64,000 nt of DNA from Methylomonas sp. AM2-LC (GCF_039904985.1 NZ_CP157005.1:744001-808000); one strand, 5' to 3'; positions 52,238-62,653 are shown, numbered from the stretch's first letter. Translations and numbers: made by a program. Notes: a model not told the origin generated them from the letters alone.

Positions 52238-53227
52238 ATGAAGCTTTCTCGAAGTCGATGGTTGGCTGTTGTTGGTATCGTCTGCATCTTATCCGGTATC
52301 TGGGTTGGTTGGTTTGGATTGCCAGTATGGTCATCTCCACCTTTAAGGTGGCAAAAAATACAGGAAATCAAATATGGTCAGCCCGGTTTTCCAGAATTAA
52401 CCAGCCCTTTTTCAATGGTGGGGGCGACAAAATATGAAGTACGTCAAGGTGACGACATTTCGTTGCTACTGAATTCGATACAATACCGAACAATTACAGA
52501 TGAAGTGCGACAAGCAATAATTTATTTGCCAGATAATTCTTCAGACCAGCCTTTAACCGAAATGAAGGCGTTGCGACATGATTTGTGGTTGGAAGTCAGT
52601 CAGGCTATTCTGCAGCATACCGACGAAAAGACTTTGTTTCTTAGTTGGTGGGATGATGCGCAACGTATTGATTTTCTGACGGGGAGAAAAACTTGGATTC
52701 ATGCACCAACGGCCACTACATTCGCGAATGCTAATGAACAAGAACTTTGGCAGCAGGTGGCTGGACCGATTGATCCTGACGAACAGGCTTTGCGTCGTTT
52801 GGCTAGTTTGCTAGCCATGGACGTGCAACAGGCGCTACAAGAAATGGCTAAAATCCTAACCGCAGATGTGCCTGTTTATTGGTTGGTTTGTCTGGATGAT
52901 TTGGCTCGCGTTAGTGAAATTGAAAGGCTTTCTGGAAAACAATTGGGCTTTGAGGCGCGGCTTTTTCCACAATCTGGAGATGTACATAGTCAGATTGCCG
53001 AAGTTAAACGCTGGGCAAGTGAAAACGGCACAGGTAGCTATTTGGTACAAAACATCCCTGGACAAGGTGTAAGGGCTTGGCGCATTATGGATAGCGCAAC
53101 CGAAAATACTCTGCTTGCTAAAATGCTGCCTTTTACGAGTTCTTTGGCAAACCCGGCGGACAATCTGGAAATTGTGTATCAATCAAACTGGGGTGCTTAT
53201 CTGGCTATCTATCATTGGCTGCGTTAA
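52238..53227 (+). CDS. haoB: HaoB-like protein
   Basis: A 329-residue protein with an N-terminal membrane anchor or signal (about 8-27, ending VWVGWFGLP). The rest is soluble, with VGATKYEVRQGDDISLLLNSIQYRTITDEVRQAIIYLPD and GTGSYLVQNIPGQGVRAWRIMD. No cofactor motif is visible. Methanotroph and ammonia-oxidiser haoA genes are commonly followed by haoB, whose role is unproven. The name here rests on that position, general size and topology. Confidence 0.8.
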   Translation: MKLSRSRWLAVVGIVCILSGIWVGWFGLPVWSSPPLRWQKIQEIKYGQPGFPELTSPFSMVGATKYEVRQGDDISLLLNSIQYRTITDEVRQAIIYLPDNSSDQPLTEMKALRHDLWLEVSQAILQHTDEKTLFLSWWDDAQRIDFLTGRKTWIHAPTATTFANANEQELWQQVAGPIDPDEQALRRLASLLAMDVQQALQEMAKILTADVPVYWLVCLDDLARVSEIERLSGKQLGFEARLFPQSGDVHSQIAEVKRWASENGTGSYLVQNIPGQGVRAWRIMDSATENTLLAKMLPFTSSLANPADNLEIVYQSNWGAYLAIYHWLR

Positions 53228-53320
53228 GTTTTTTAATCTAAGTCTTTACTATCGAAAAGCATCTCATACAGCAATGGCAATTTTTCGGTATTAATGTGTT
53301 AATATCCGAAATTAAGTAAG

Positions 53321-53668
53321 CTAACCCAGTTTAAAACCTACAAAAAAACCCGCGCCACCACTCACTCCTCTGCTGGTAATGACAGATAGCCGGTCAATCA
53401 GAAAGCTTCCAGATTCTTTAGCGGCTGTGGCGGCAGAACTGGCCGCAGTTTGTAGGGCTGCATCGCTGACAGTAATAACCCCATAATATTCAGCAACAAA
53501 CAACAATACCACTATGGCACCGCCAAAAAATAAAGCCAGGCGAAACATTTTTTTAGCAAAATAGCCGACTGCCATGCCAAGAATAAAGGGTGCGCCGAGA
53601 TTGCCTAATAGAAAGCCACTCGAAAATATATCAGAGCCTGAGGAATTATCAATTACACTATTGTTCAT
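53321..53668 (-). CDS. FUN14-domain membrane protein
   Basis: A 115-residue protein with the FUN14 pattern: a glycine-rich first helix (GFLLGNLGAPFILGMAVGYFAKKMFRLALFFGGAIVVLLFVAEYYGVITV) and a C-terminal GVSGGAGFFVGFKLG. Three hydrophobic segments are visible. FUN14 proteins occur widely in bacteria with no settled function. It stands alone, convergent with haoB. Confidence 0.8.
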   Translation of the reverse strand: MNNSVIDNSSGSDIFSSGFLLGNLGAPFILGMAVGYFAKKMFRLALFFGGAIVVLLFVAEYYGVITVSDAALQTAASSAATAAKESGSFLIDRLSVITSRGVSGGAGFFVGFKLG

Positions 53669-53778
53669 AATGGAGGATTAAAAGCTGGGAAATAACAGAT
53701 TTAATGAGGTTTTGTTAAAACTCAGAAGAAGATCATGCTATCGGCAGTTTGATAGCTAAGAGTAATCCACATATTGCT

Positions 53779-53813
53779 TTTTGCATTCCCTCCTGACAGG
53801 AGGGAATGCAAAA
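53779..53813. repeat. Perfect 16-bp inverted repeat (hairpin)
   Basis: TTTTGCATTCCCTCCT and its exact complement flank the loop GAC. It lies 6 bases past the stop of the outer-membrane protein gene. On either strand the stem ends in A/T pairs and is followed by A rather than a T run, so it may end or protect transcripts without being a textbook terminator. Confidence 0.7.
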
Positions 53814-53818
53814 TAAAT

Positions 53819-54601
53819 CTAGAACCAATACATTACAGCCACACGGGCTGTATGAGAAATTAAATTGGCTGAGGCCATTCCATTAGGGTCATAAGAATTC
53901 TGAATTACAGGTAGACCCAAGTTTAAGTTTTTATCGTAGTCTGTGTAAAGATATTCTGCGCGTACCGAAAATTTACTATGTGTACGATATTCAACACCTG
54001 CACCTAAAATCCAGCCCGCCATCACTGAATTCGCAGTATAAGAATCAGGTGGTTGAACACTATTAGTATAACTGATGGCTGTATCTGCAATACTGACACC
54101 ACCCGTTGCATATGGCAATAAACCATTGTAAAAGTCATGACCAAATCTTAATAATACTGCACCTTGTACCCGGTTTTTAATTGTAAATTTATCGAAAAGT
54201 GTACAGCTAGGAACGCAATTAGGATTATTACTACCTACGCCATCGGGATAGGATAAGTCTAACTCTATGCCTCTCACCCAGCCTGAAGCTGTTTGATTTA
54301 GATAACCTACGTTAAGACCAGGTATAAATTTGGTTGACGAAATATTCTGAATGGTTGGTTCTGGAGCAGTGAAAAGTTCACCCTGTTTTGCAACAACCCT
54401 CGACTGATTAATGATGGCACCTAAAGTCACACCAGTATAATAACCTGTCCATAAATTGGTGTTTTGGAGGGCTGTATTGGTTGCTGGGTCTTCTTCTGGG
54501 ATTGGGTCGCAGATAGCAGTCTGAGTTACCAATAACGCTAGAAGCAAACACAATTTTTTGATTACTGTGATATTCAAATACTGTTTTTGGTCAATATTCA
54601 T
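53819..54601 (-). CDS. Outer-membrane beta-barrel protein (Omp25/OmpA-barrel type)
   Basis: A 260-residue protein from ATG 54601 (an ATG 5 codons earlier is possible but lacks a ribosome site). It has a signal peptide (ending about AICD). The mature protein shows barrel features: NLWTGYYTGVTLGAIIN at the start, GLNVGYLNQTASGWVRGIELDLSY, LRFGHDF, LPYATGGVSIADTAIS, WILGAGVEYRTHSKFSVRAEYLYTDYDK, and a final aromatic YWF as BAM signal. It lies downstream of the giant gene, same strand, 217 bases apart with a terminator between, so it is probably a separate transcript. Confidence 0.85.
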   Translation of the reverse strand: MNIDQKQYLNITVIKKLCLLLALLVTQTAICDPIPEEDPATNTALQNTNLWTGYYTGVTLGAIINQSRVVAKQGELFTAPEPTIQNISSTKFIPGLNVGYLNQTASGWVRGIELDLSYPDGVGSNNPNCVPSCTLFDKFTIKNRVQGAVLLRFGHDFYNGLLPYATGGVSIADTAISYTNSVQPPDSYTANSVMAGWILGAGVEYRTHSKFSVRAEYLYTDYDKNLNLGLPVIQNSYDPNGMASANLISHTARVAVMYWF

Positions 54602-54756
54602 AGGGCAATTTTCCATGGAATTACTATATTAAGGATGTTTTGTAGCAAACGTTCATGTTTGTAAAATAAGTGATTTTTGTGATAAGAGTAGCATGATTTT
54701 TATACTCAAACCATTGCTTAATTGGAGAATATTATAAGCTATTCAAAAAATAGCTT

Positions 54757-54798
54757 AGCCAAGCCTAATTGATGTTCTGATATCAACTATGCTTGGCT
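54757..54798 (-). terminator. Rho-independent terminator of the giant surface-protein gene
   Basis: On the - strand AGCCAAGC pairs with GCTTGGCT, with an inner GTTGAT/ATCAAT-type stem. TAAGCTATTTTTTG follows, giving a T run about 6 bases after the stem. It lies 21 bases past the stop of the 2058-residue gene. Confidence 0.65.
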
Positions 54799-54818
54799 CA
54801 TACTCATAATAACAATCT

Positions 54819-57800
54819 TTATTTTATTGATACCGTAATAGGCGTTTGTGTGGTTAGCGGGCTATAAGTTGCATCGCCAGCTTTGATAGCTGTAATCTGA
54901 CAAGAGCCATGAATCGATGCAATTCTAAGGAACCAATTACCGCCATATTGATAAAGTTGACAAACCGCTCCACCTGCAGGTGTCGCTGAGACGCTCACTG
55001 CACCGGTACCGTTACCACCATTTACAAACAATTCCACAGGGCGAAAACATCCAGTGCTCAAAGTACTTGCTGTTAAAATCAATGGTGATGATTGTCCTAT
55101 TGGATTTTTTAGTAAGAAATTCACTGTTATAACTACTTGACCTGATACACAGTCTGACTGAAATGGACTTGGCAAACATTCCTGATAATTAAAAGTATCA
55201 TTAATTGGAGGTTTAGACTGAGCACTAAAAAAATCAATTGTAGGTGTGTAAGTGTAGACGCCGTTTTTATTTATTAAATTACCATGACTTGGATTGCTGG
55301 TAGGGGTAAAGGTCGCTCCAGAGGGAACATAACCAGTCTGTGCAGACAGGAAATTTATTGTCCAAATACTAGGCGTCTGTGCAGTACTCCAAGGCATAGA
55401 ATGAGTAATTGTTGCTGCACTGAATTGATTTACCGTAACAGTCATAGTGGCAGTACCCTTATTGCCAAAACTGTCCTCAATCTGATATTGCAAAGTAGCC
55501 GTACCAGTAAAGGTTGCCAGTGGTGTAAACACCACCGTACCTTTATTATCGGTTACTGTCCAGGTACCTTCACCAGGGATTGTGGTGCTGGTGTTAATAG
55601 CAGTAGTTGAAAAAGGACTTGTGCCGTTAGCAATAGGGCCAGTGGCAAGATTTACCGTGCTTGGGTTAATAGTTGCACCTGTTTCTGCTACATCGTTAGA
55701 TGCCGGTGATAGAGTCACTGGAATACTGGGTTCCGAAGATGCACTATCTGGATTAGCAGTTAAACCTGTAGCATTAACAGTCACAGTTGCAGTAGCAGTA
55801 TTACTTGCACCGCCTGTGCCGTTATCGTTGACTGTATAGGTAATAGATGTTGTGCCGATAAATGGCCCAACACTTTGGCTAACAGGGTCCACGTAAATTG
55901 CTGCTGGAGCAAAGGTCAATAACCCTGAGTTATCCACAGACCAAATACCTTGCAGCGTGGAAACAGAACTAACTGGTTCAGAACCCGGTGCAAGATTAAC
56001 TGTTGACGGAAGCAAAGTGAACCCGTTTGATGCCAAGTCGTTATTAAGAATAGGCAAGGTAACAGACGTATTTGGTTGAGTAGTTCCATTGTCGTTATTT
56101 GCTATCGGTTTGACACCGTTAACAGGAGTGCTACCACTATTAGGCGGTGTGCTATTAACCACTACAGTAATCTGAGCGGTATTACTAACATTCGCTGGGT
56201 TGGCATTGTCATCGACCACATAGGGTATAGATGCAACACCTGAGTAGTTGGCTACTGGCGTAAATTTAACCTCACCACTCACTACACTCCAGGTACCAAC
56301 ATTTGCAACAGTGTAATTGGCTGTTGGTTTAGTGCTGCCTCCTGGGTTAAATAATAGCGTGGATGGATTGATAGTTACGCCAGTGCCGCTAACAACATCA
56401 TTTGCCAACACAGGGATGGTTACCGGAGTTGAAGCGTTTGTTGTGGCATAGTCATCATTGGCAACAATTTTACCAGTACTTAACACCGTAATAGTAATGT
56501 TTGCCGTATTACTGGTTTGCACAACGCCATTTTGATAAGGCAGGCTAGAGTCAGTATAAGGCACAGTAACGACACCTACAAAACCAGCTATAGGGGTGAA
56601 AATTACTTCACCACTACCATCATTAGGTGCAGTGAAGGTACCCTCGCCAAAAATGGTTTTGGTGCTAGGAGTTCCAGATTGTAGTGTGGTGCCTGGATTT
56701 AGATTGACTGATTTCAAATCCAGTGCAGCACCTTCCGCAGCTGAGTCGTTTGCAGTAACCACAACATTTACCGGAGTGTTAGGCAGAGTGCTGGCTGCAT
56801 CGTTTTCAGCGGCTGGGGCTGGATTGATCACTACGGTAATAGTCGCAGTATCGCAAGCGGGTGGTGTTGTTGAAGTACACACTTGATAAGTCAGCGGATA
56901 GGTGCCAGCTGGCTCATTGGCTGGCACGACTAATTGTCCATTCGAATTAAAGGTGAAATCAGTCGAACCACCCGTTATGGTAGGTGTCGTGATATTGGAA
57001 CCTACCGTAACATTGGCACCCCCCAGGTTGTCACCAGTTAATACCGTCAGCAGGGTTGGGCTACTGGAAACTGGCAGGTCTATGGTGCCATTATTAGTTG
57101 TATACAAGATCGGAATAATCGTGGTTGGGCTGGTAATAGTATTGCCATTGTTATCATTTGTTGCACTAGTTGAGCCTGTGACATTGATTTTCCCGCTGGC
57201 AGGAGCAGTTGGCAATGTAGCTGTACAACTTATCGAGCTGCCGGCTGGTAAATCAACTGGAAGTGTAACCGCAGTATTTGCTGGTAGCAGCTGGCAGGCA
57301 CTAATAGTTAAAGGTGCGCTGCTAGAAGAGCTGGTCGTAGTGTAACTTGCTGCACATGTAGTTGCTTGCAAAGTGGCAGTACCTGAAGCATTGCTACAAA
57401 TCACTGTACCTTGTACATTTTTAGCGCTACTGGCAACAGCTGCTGGAAAACCACTCAAACTAACGTTTAATGACGTATTAGTATTGACAGGAATGGTAGT
57501 GGAAGCCTTACTACTAGGGGCATTAGTCGCACCTGTAGTACCCGTAATAACTAGTGGGCCGTTATTCGGTGCCGTGCCTTTTACAGTACAGCTTATAGAG
57601 CCGCCTACTGGTAACCCAGAGGCTGGGAAAGTGGTGGGGCTGCAAGATGTTGTACCGAAAGAGCTGGTGCAAGTAGGATTTTCTGCGGGTCCTGGACCTG
57701 TATTAGTGCAGGTTAGGGTGCCTGAAATCGTATTTCCACTTATGGTAGGTGTGGTTGGGAAGTTAGTTAAACTAGCGCTCATGCCGCTACCTTGCACATT

Positions 57801-60800
57801 GATATTTACTTTGGCGGTAGTACAGGCATTTGGGTTGTTAAGGGTGCAAATTTGATAATCGATAGTATAGGTGCCAGTCGGTGTATTGACAGGTACTATC
57901 AAATTGCCATTGGCATCAAATGAAAAACCGTCAAGGCTGCTAGGTGTGCCAGTTGGGGTAATGGTGCCAGTCGGCGTAATGATGCTAACAAAAGTAGGTT
58001 CACTTATATTGGTGCCGACAATCACATTAGAGTTACCCAAGGTATCCGGCGTTGAAAGCTGAGTAAGAACATTAATCGTGCCACCACTAAATGTTTCATT
58101 GATAGTAGGGGTATCATAGGCGGCGATAACTGGAATGGTTAGGCTGACTGTGGTTTGATTATTGTTAAAGTTATGATCATTGCTTGCTCCCGTTTTTGCA
58201 CTTAGATTCAATGTGCCGTTGGCACCCGTGGTCGCTGTAACGGTACAAATGATGCTTTGATTAGCGGGTACTGGTGTTCCAGAGCTCCATGTTTGAAATG
58301 TTTGTCCTGTACCCACTTTACAATTACTTAGACTGCCTACATTTGTTGATAAACCACAGATGGGGCTTGTAGCCGCTTCGGTACCATTGTTATAGCAAGT
58401 TAGTGTGCCGGTATATTGTGTCTTAGGGCTAGCATCTACAGGGAATCCAGTTAAAGAAATACCCATGTCAGAAAATAAAGCGTTGACACTAGTCGTTGCT
58501 GTGTTATTGGTTGAATTTGCATCAACAGATGATGTGGAAATGGTGCTGGTGACTGGAATGGCGCCTTTTCCAGCTACAAATGAAAAGTTAACTGTGTAAG
58601 TGGTGCTGGAAGGCAGTGAAGTTGGTAAGCCTATAAAAGTTACAATGCCTGTGCTTGGGTCGTAAGAATAACCACTCGTTGGTAAACCAGTAACAGTGAC
58701 ATTGGTTGGATAATTAGAGCTAGTTCCAATTTTTAGTGAGTAGCTAACATTATTGGCATAATAGTTAGGATTTGGAATAGTGCCGCCAGTAGTAGAATTT
58801 GGATCAGGGATTCTGACCGGTTCATTGCCATTATTAGCAAAAGTTACTGTGCCATTTATGGTAGTGCCAACATCTGTTGAGGTTGGATTAACGCCAACGG
58901 CTGTTGATACATCCAGGAAGCCACAGGCTGTACTTACGCTAGCAATATTATTGCTTTGAAAGCTATCTGGATTAGGAATATCCGTGGTATTAATTGAACT
59001 TTTGACTGTAACCGTACCTGAATTAGGTGCGGTGTAACTATAGGTAATGCCGGAAATACTTGAGGCTGCCGCTAAAGTGTTGGGTAAGGTTAGCTTGACG
59101 ATACCGTTAGTATAAGTATAAGACCCGCCGGCTGGAAGGTTACCAATAGTGAACCCATTAATAGTAATAGGTGTTTTTCCATCAGCACTGACGCCTGATA
59201 AAATAAAGCTGTAAGTTATATGATCAGCGCTGCTATTACCATTGTTGGCGAAACTGAAACTACCATTTACAGTGCTGCCTGCTGTTGCATAATTAGGCGC
59301 AGTTACCTCTGTAGCCAAGTCAACAACGGTATTGGTTATTGTAAAGCTGGTGGTTATGGGCGCGGTCGAGTAGTACGACCAGAGATCAAGAGCTTTGGAA
59401 TCGCCAAACCCTGCACTGCTATTACAGTCTTGATTGGCGTTACCATTTCCCGGCCAGTTACGATAAGGAGTCGTAGAGTCCACGCCTAGCAAATTAAAAT
59501 CTGGGTCAGGTGGTGTGGGAGTAGCATTGCCGCATAAAAACCCGTTAGGCGTACCTATTACTGCGCCACTGCTAGTGATATAGCCACGGTCATCAAAGTA
59601 AGCTGTAGTATTGGGTGTGTTGGCGCCGTTTAGGCGTGTTATGGTCGGGCCGCCACTTTGATTGCCTTCGTCATCAATAATTGGTAAATGGATGTTGCCA
59701 TTTTGACCTTCTAGTTGGAAACTGTATTTACCAACTGGAAATATATTGCCACTATTGTCTTTACCATCCCAGTTAACAGTATGGATGCCGGTTTGTGCAA
59801 TACCTGTTAATACCCGGTTAGTGGATAATGCAGGATCAAAATTTTTGCCATCAACACTAATGACTATTTGATAAGTAATGGTGTTAGTAGTGGTAAATTG
59901 TATATTGGCACCCGCACCCGGAGTAGTAATCCCGTTACCTACTGAACCAGTGAAGTTTATCGTGGAGACCGTGGGTGTGGGAGCAGTATTTGGAATGCCT
60001 AAAGCAGTTAGTACCGTATTTGCCTGATTACTATTGACGCCACTTGGGCTAATGTCATTAAAAAAGATTGGGAATTGTGGGGTTTGCGGAACAATTCCAT
60101 CAGGTAAATAATTGATGCCGGGTGGGTTTGGGAAGTAAGTAATAAACTGCGAATTACCTCTTAGGTCTTTATATAGGGGTTGACCGTTATCTAGAAAGCC
60201 TTGGCTGTTAGCATACAGAGAAAAACCACTTGGGTCCATGCCATTTAGAGATTGTGAATACCGATAACCATCTGTGGTAACGTAATAAAGTGTGGAAAAT
60301 AGCGGACGACCATTTGATCCAGTATAACCATTCCAGGCATAAGTAAATACACGAGCGTTAATATCATTGGTTGAACTGGCGCTATTCCTTACTGTAACAT
60401 CCCAAGCAGCTACCGACATGGTGCTGGGTGAAATAGTATCAATTAAACCATTAGGTACATTGTAGCCCGAGGTTGCCGCAGTATAAACCACACCATAGAC
60501 GCCAGTGGTTGGTGCTTTATATGCGCATGGTGTGTAACCGCCCACTTTGGATCCATCTGCGCTACCAGGTCCAGCGAGCTCTGCTGCGCGCGTAGTGATA
60601 CTGCCTTTGTTGCCTGCACCGTTTGTAGCACAGGAAAAGTTTGCTAGGGGTATATTGGATGTGCTGGTAATGGATTCATTGGCAGTCGTACCAAAATTTT
60701 GAGGGTTATAAACCAGAATATCGCCACCAGCACTAATATTGCTGGAGCCTAACAGTATATACTCACCTTGATTGGCATAAACATAAATAAAGGTGACTCG

Positions 60801-60995
60801 ATGGATTATGCCAAGATAATAATATGTTTGCTGCAGATCCAGATCGGCACGTGATCCCTGAGAATTATAGGTATTGGGGTATAAGCTTCGGCTACCTTCA
60901 GCTAATACAGAACTATTTCCAAAAAATATCAGAATACCAACAAAAAACAGTTGGAGTAAAAGTGGGAGTTTTTGCAGAAAACGTTGAGTATTCAT
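54819..60995 (-). CDS. Giant repetitive secreted protein (DUF11/cadherin-like repeats)
   Basis: A 2058-residue protein with a Sec signal peptide (about 1-33, ending SSVLAEG). The first roughly 500 residues form a unique head with a FlgD-like Ig segment (IVISVDGKNFDP, VNWDGKDNSGNIFPVGKYSFQLEG). CARDB/DUF11-type modules follow (about 560-1240: SFANNGNSSADHITYSF, GTVTFANNGNEPV, GTLTCYNNGTEAA). Four long repeats of the form ANDDxxTTxxxxPVTIPVLANDV lie at about 1420-1850, then a C-terminal region. It is Asn/Thr/Ser/Gly-rich with few charges and no LPXTG, autotransporter or PEP-CTERM anchor. It is probably an exported surface or matrix protein; the secretion route is unknown. Confidence 0.85.
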   Translation of the reverse strand: MNTQRFLQKLPLLLQLFFVGILIFFGNSSVLAEGSRSLYPNTYNSQGSRADLDLQQTYYYLGIIHRVTFIYVYANQGEYILLGSSNISAGGDILVYNPQNFGTTANESITSTSNIPLANFSCATNGAGNKGSITTRAAELAGPGSADGSKVGGYTPCAYKAPTTGVYGVVYTAATSGYNVPNGLIDTISPSTMSVAAWDVTVRNSASSTNDINARVFTYAWNGYTGSNGRPLFSTLYYVTTDGYRYSQSLNGMDPSGFSLYANSQGFLDNGQPLYKDLRGNSQFITYFPNPPGINYLPDGIVPQTPQFPIFFNDISPSGVNSNQANTVLTALGIPNTAPTPTVSTINFTGSVGNGITTPGAGANIQFTTTNTITYQIVISVDGKNFDPALSTNRVLTGIAQTGIHTVNWDGKDNSGNIFPVGKYSFQLEGQNGNIHLPIIDDEGNQSGGPTITRLNGANTPNTTAYFDDRGYITSSGAVIGTPNGFLCGNATPTPPDPDFNLLGVDSTTPYRNWPGNGNANQDCNSSAGFGDSKALDLWSYYSTAPITTSFTITNTVVDLATEVTAPNYATAGSTVNGSFSFANNGNSSADHITYSFILSGVSADGKTPITINGFTIGNLPAGGSYTYTNGIVKLTLPNTLAAASSISGITYSYTAPNSGTVTVKSSINTTDIPNPDSFQSNNIASVSTACGFLDVSTAVGVNPTSTDVGTTINGTVTFANNGNEPVRIPDPNSTTGGTIPNPNYYANNVSYSLKIGTSSNYPTNVTVTGLPTSGYSYDPSTGIVTFIGLPTSLPSSTTYTVNFSFVAGKGAIPVTSTISTSSVDANSTNNTATTSVNALFSDMGISLTGFPVDASPKTQYTGTLTCYNNGTEAATSPICGLSTNVGSLSNCKVGTGQTFQTWSSGTPVPANQSIICTVTATTGANGTLNLSAKTGASNDHNFNNNQTTVSLTIPVIAAYDTPTINETFSGGTINVLTQLSTPDTLGNSNVIVGTNISEPTFVSIITPTGTITPTGTPSSLDGFSFDANGNLIVPVNTPTGTYTIDYQICTLNNPNACTTAKVNINVQGSGMSASLTNFPTTPTISGNTISGTLTCTNTGPGPAENPTCTSSFGTTSCSPTTFPASGLPVGGSISCTVKGTAPNNGPLVITGTTGATNAPSSKASTTIPVNTNTSLNVSLSGFPAAVASSAKNVQGTVICSNASGTATLQATTCAASYTTTSSSSSAPLTISACQLLPANTAVTLPVDLPAGSSISCTATLPTAPASGKINVTGSTSATNDNNGNTITSPTTIIPILYTTNNGTIDLPVSSSPTLLTVLTGDNLGGANVTVGSNITTPTITGGSTDFTFNSNGQLVVPANEPAGTYPLTYQVCTSTTPPACDTATITVVINPAPAAENDAASTLPNTPVNVVVTANDSAAEGAALDLKSVNLNPGTTLQSGTPSTKTIFGEGTFTAPNDGSGEVIFTPIAGFVGVVTVPYTDSSLPYQNGVVQTSNTANITITVLSTGKIVANDDYATTNASTPVTIPVLANDVVSGTGVTINPSTLLFNPGGSTKPTANYTVANVGTWSVVSGEVKFTPVANYSGVASIPYVVDDNANPANVSNTAQITVVVNSTPPNSGSTPVNGVKPIANNDNGTTQPNTSVTLPILNNDLASNGFTLLPSTVNLAPGSEPVSSVSTLQGIWSVDNSGLLTFAPAAIYVDPVSQSVGPFIGTTSITYTVNDNGTGGASNTATATVTVNATGLTANPDSASSEPSIPVTLSPASNDVAETGATINPSTVNLATGPIANGTSPFSTTAINTSTTIPGEGTWTVTDNKGTVVFTPLATFTGTATLQYQIEDSFGNKGTATMTVTVNQFSAATITHSMPWSTAQTPSIWTINFLSAQTGYVPSGATFTPTSNPSHGNLINKNGVYTYTPTIDFFSAQSKPPINDTFNYQECLPSPFQSDCVSGQVVITVNFLLKNPIGQSSPLILTASTLSTGCFRPVELFVNGGNGTGAVSVSATPAGGAVCQLYQYGGNWFLRIASIHGSCQITAIKAGDATYSPLTTQTPITVSIK

Positions 60996-61576
60996 AGTCC
61001 TGTCAATATAAAATTATAACAAACTTAGCTTGTGGTATTAATAATTGTAATGTAAATCAAGGTGTACTACGTGAAGTTTTACTAAACTTCAAATAAAATA
61101 AACCAGACTCCAGTTGTAGAAATAAGGTCTATAATATCGTGTAATTATTTTGCGGAGAATCATAATTGCTATAACCCAAATTTTCTAGGCCTAGCTTAAC
61201 TTTCAATTACTCTGCAGAATAATTAGTTTTTAAACTAACCATCAAAATTAATCTGGCTTCAAACATTTAAAGCCAGTCTTAACTATAGTATCGCATGCAT
61301 TACTGTTTTATAACAATATCTAAATAACGCCTTTTTATTGCAGCGTGTAGCTATGAATACTAGAGTGTTTGAAATTCCTGGGTATTGTACTAAAGGACAG
61401 GTAGAGTCGGAAAGCTAATCGCAATGTAAGATTTAAGGTTATAGTCGCTGTAAGAATTGATAAATATATCTGGATACTTAGGTGGAAATTCACTTTGTCA
61501 GTCAGTCAATTTGAACCTATTCTGCGCAGATGAATTATCTTTAGTCGTCTATCGCATAAGTAGTGTTTTAGGCAGA
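60996..61576. other. Intergenic region without a gene
   Basis: 581 AT-rich bases between the giant gene and a glycosyltransferase gene, probably holding the giant gene's promoter. The only structure seen is an imperfect inverted repeat (about 61142-61161 and 61206-61225, TAATTATT(C/T)TGC(A/G)GAG). I see no open frame of note. Confidence 0.6.
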
Positions 61577-62653
61577 TTAGCAATTGATAGCCATTAAAAT
61601 TTTAGAAGCGCATTGAGTCCAGCTGTATTCCTGAGAAAAAGCGGTTCTTGCTAATTTGAGGGATGCAGAATTATTCTCAGTCAGTAGTGTAGCGATTTTT
61701 TTAGCGGCTAAATCCGGTTTTGTGGGATCGACATATGTTGCAAAGTCTTTGCCTATTTCGCGTAAACTTGGAATATCACTGCATAAAACAGGAGTACCAT
61801 GAGCAAGGGCTTCAATTGGCGGAAATCCAAATCCTTCAATTAAAGAAAGAAAAACAAACAAATCGGCGAATGCGTAACAGGCATGCAGGTCGTTATCGTT
61901 AATACCTTTAACAGCTATTACGCCAGGTTGATTTGTTTCGGTAACGCCACAAAAAACAAGCGGTAGTGGGTTAGCAACTAAATCTCGATAAGTTTGATAA
62001 GCAGCTAGTACCCCGGCTGCATTTTTATGAGGTAATTGTGATGCCATGGCAAAAATATATGGAAATGCGTATTTTCTTTCACTTGGAGGAAACGTGGTAA
62101 TGCCATTATGAACCACAGAAATCGTATTTTCACAGCCAAATCGAGCTGTAATGTCATCTGCAGTCGTTTTTGATATGGCGATAATTTTATCGGTGCGTTT
62201 TATACTTGAAACGATAGAAGTATTGATAAATAACTCTTCTAATCGACCAAAATATCCAGGATGGTGATCAGCGTACCATAAAGGTATCAAATCATGAATG
62301 ACAATAACCGTTTTAATATTGGGCGAAAAGTAATTAATCCCTATAGGTAGAAACCCTTTTGGGGAAAAATAAATATCACCGGCCAGTTTTTTTACATTAA
62401 GTGCAGCTTGTCCGAAAAACCAGGCTAATCTTGAAAATTTGCCTGGCACAGAATCCGAGACAATAAATTGACTGACAGATGTATGTTCAATAGTAAAGTC
62501 CTTGCGGTTTGACGCATTACAAATAACTATTATTTCAGTATTATTATCAATAACTTTTGTCATTGCATTTAGCAAGTTTTTAGCATAGTTATAAATGCCT
62601 ATACTTTTTCCCTGGCCCAGAACAAGTTCATAGGCATCGAAAATTATGCGCAT
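61577..62653 (-). CDS. Glycosyltransferase family 4 (GT-B) protein
   Basis: A 358-residue GT-B enzyme. The N-terminal half has MRIIFDAYELVLGQGKSIGIYNYAKNLLNAM and VIHDLIPLWYADHHPGYFG; the C-terminal half has PYIFAMASQLPHKNAAGVLAAYQ and the nucleotide-sugar binding EX7E-type stretch SLIEGFGFPPIEALAHGTPVLCSDIPSLREIG. It transfers a sugar from a nucleotide donor during polysaccharide or LPS synthesis; donor and acceptor are unknown. The next gene upstream is also a glycosyltransferase, 104 bases away. Confidence 0.92.
   Translation of the reverse strand: MRIIFDAYELVLGQGKSIGIYNYAKNLLNAMTKVIDNNTEIIVICNASNRKDFTIEHTSVSQFIVSDSVPGKFSRLAWFFGQAALNVKKLAGDIYFSPKGFLPIGINYFSPNIKTVIVIHDLIPLWYADHHPGYFGRLEELFINTSIVSSIKRTDKIIAISKTTADDITARFGCENTISVVHNGITTFPPSERKYAFPYIFAMASQLPHKNAAGVLAAYQTYRDLVANPLPLVFCGVTETNQPGVIAVKGINDNDLHACYAFADLFVFLSLIEGFGFPPIEALAHGTPVLCSDIPSLREIGKDFATYVDPTKPDLAAKKIATLLTENNSASLKLARTAFSQEYSWTQCASKILMAINC

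Noticed and set aside
55582..58062. Several long + strand frames opposite the giant gene (55582-55839, 56596-56886, 56902-57345, 57373-57855)
   Set aside because: They mirror the Thr/Asn/Gly-rich codons of the - strand gene and give repetitive Val/Leu-rich proteins without ribosome sites; they are shadows.
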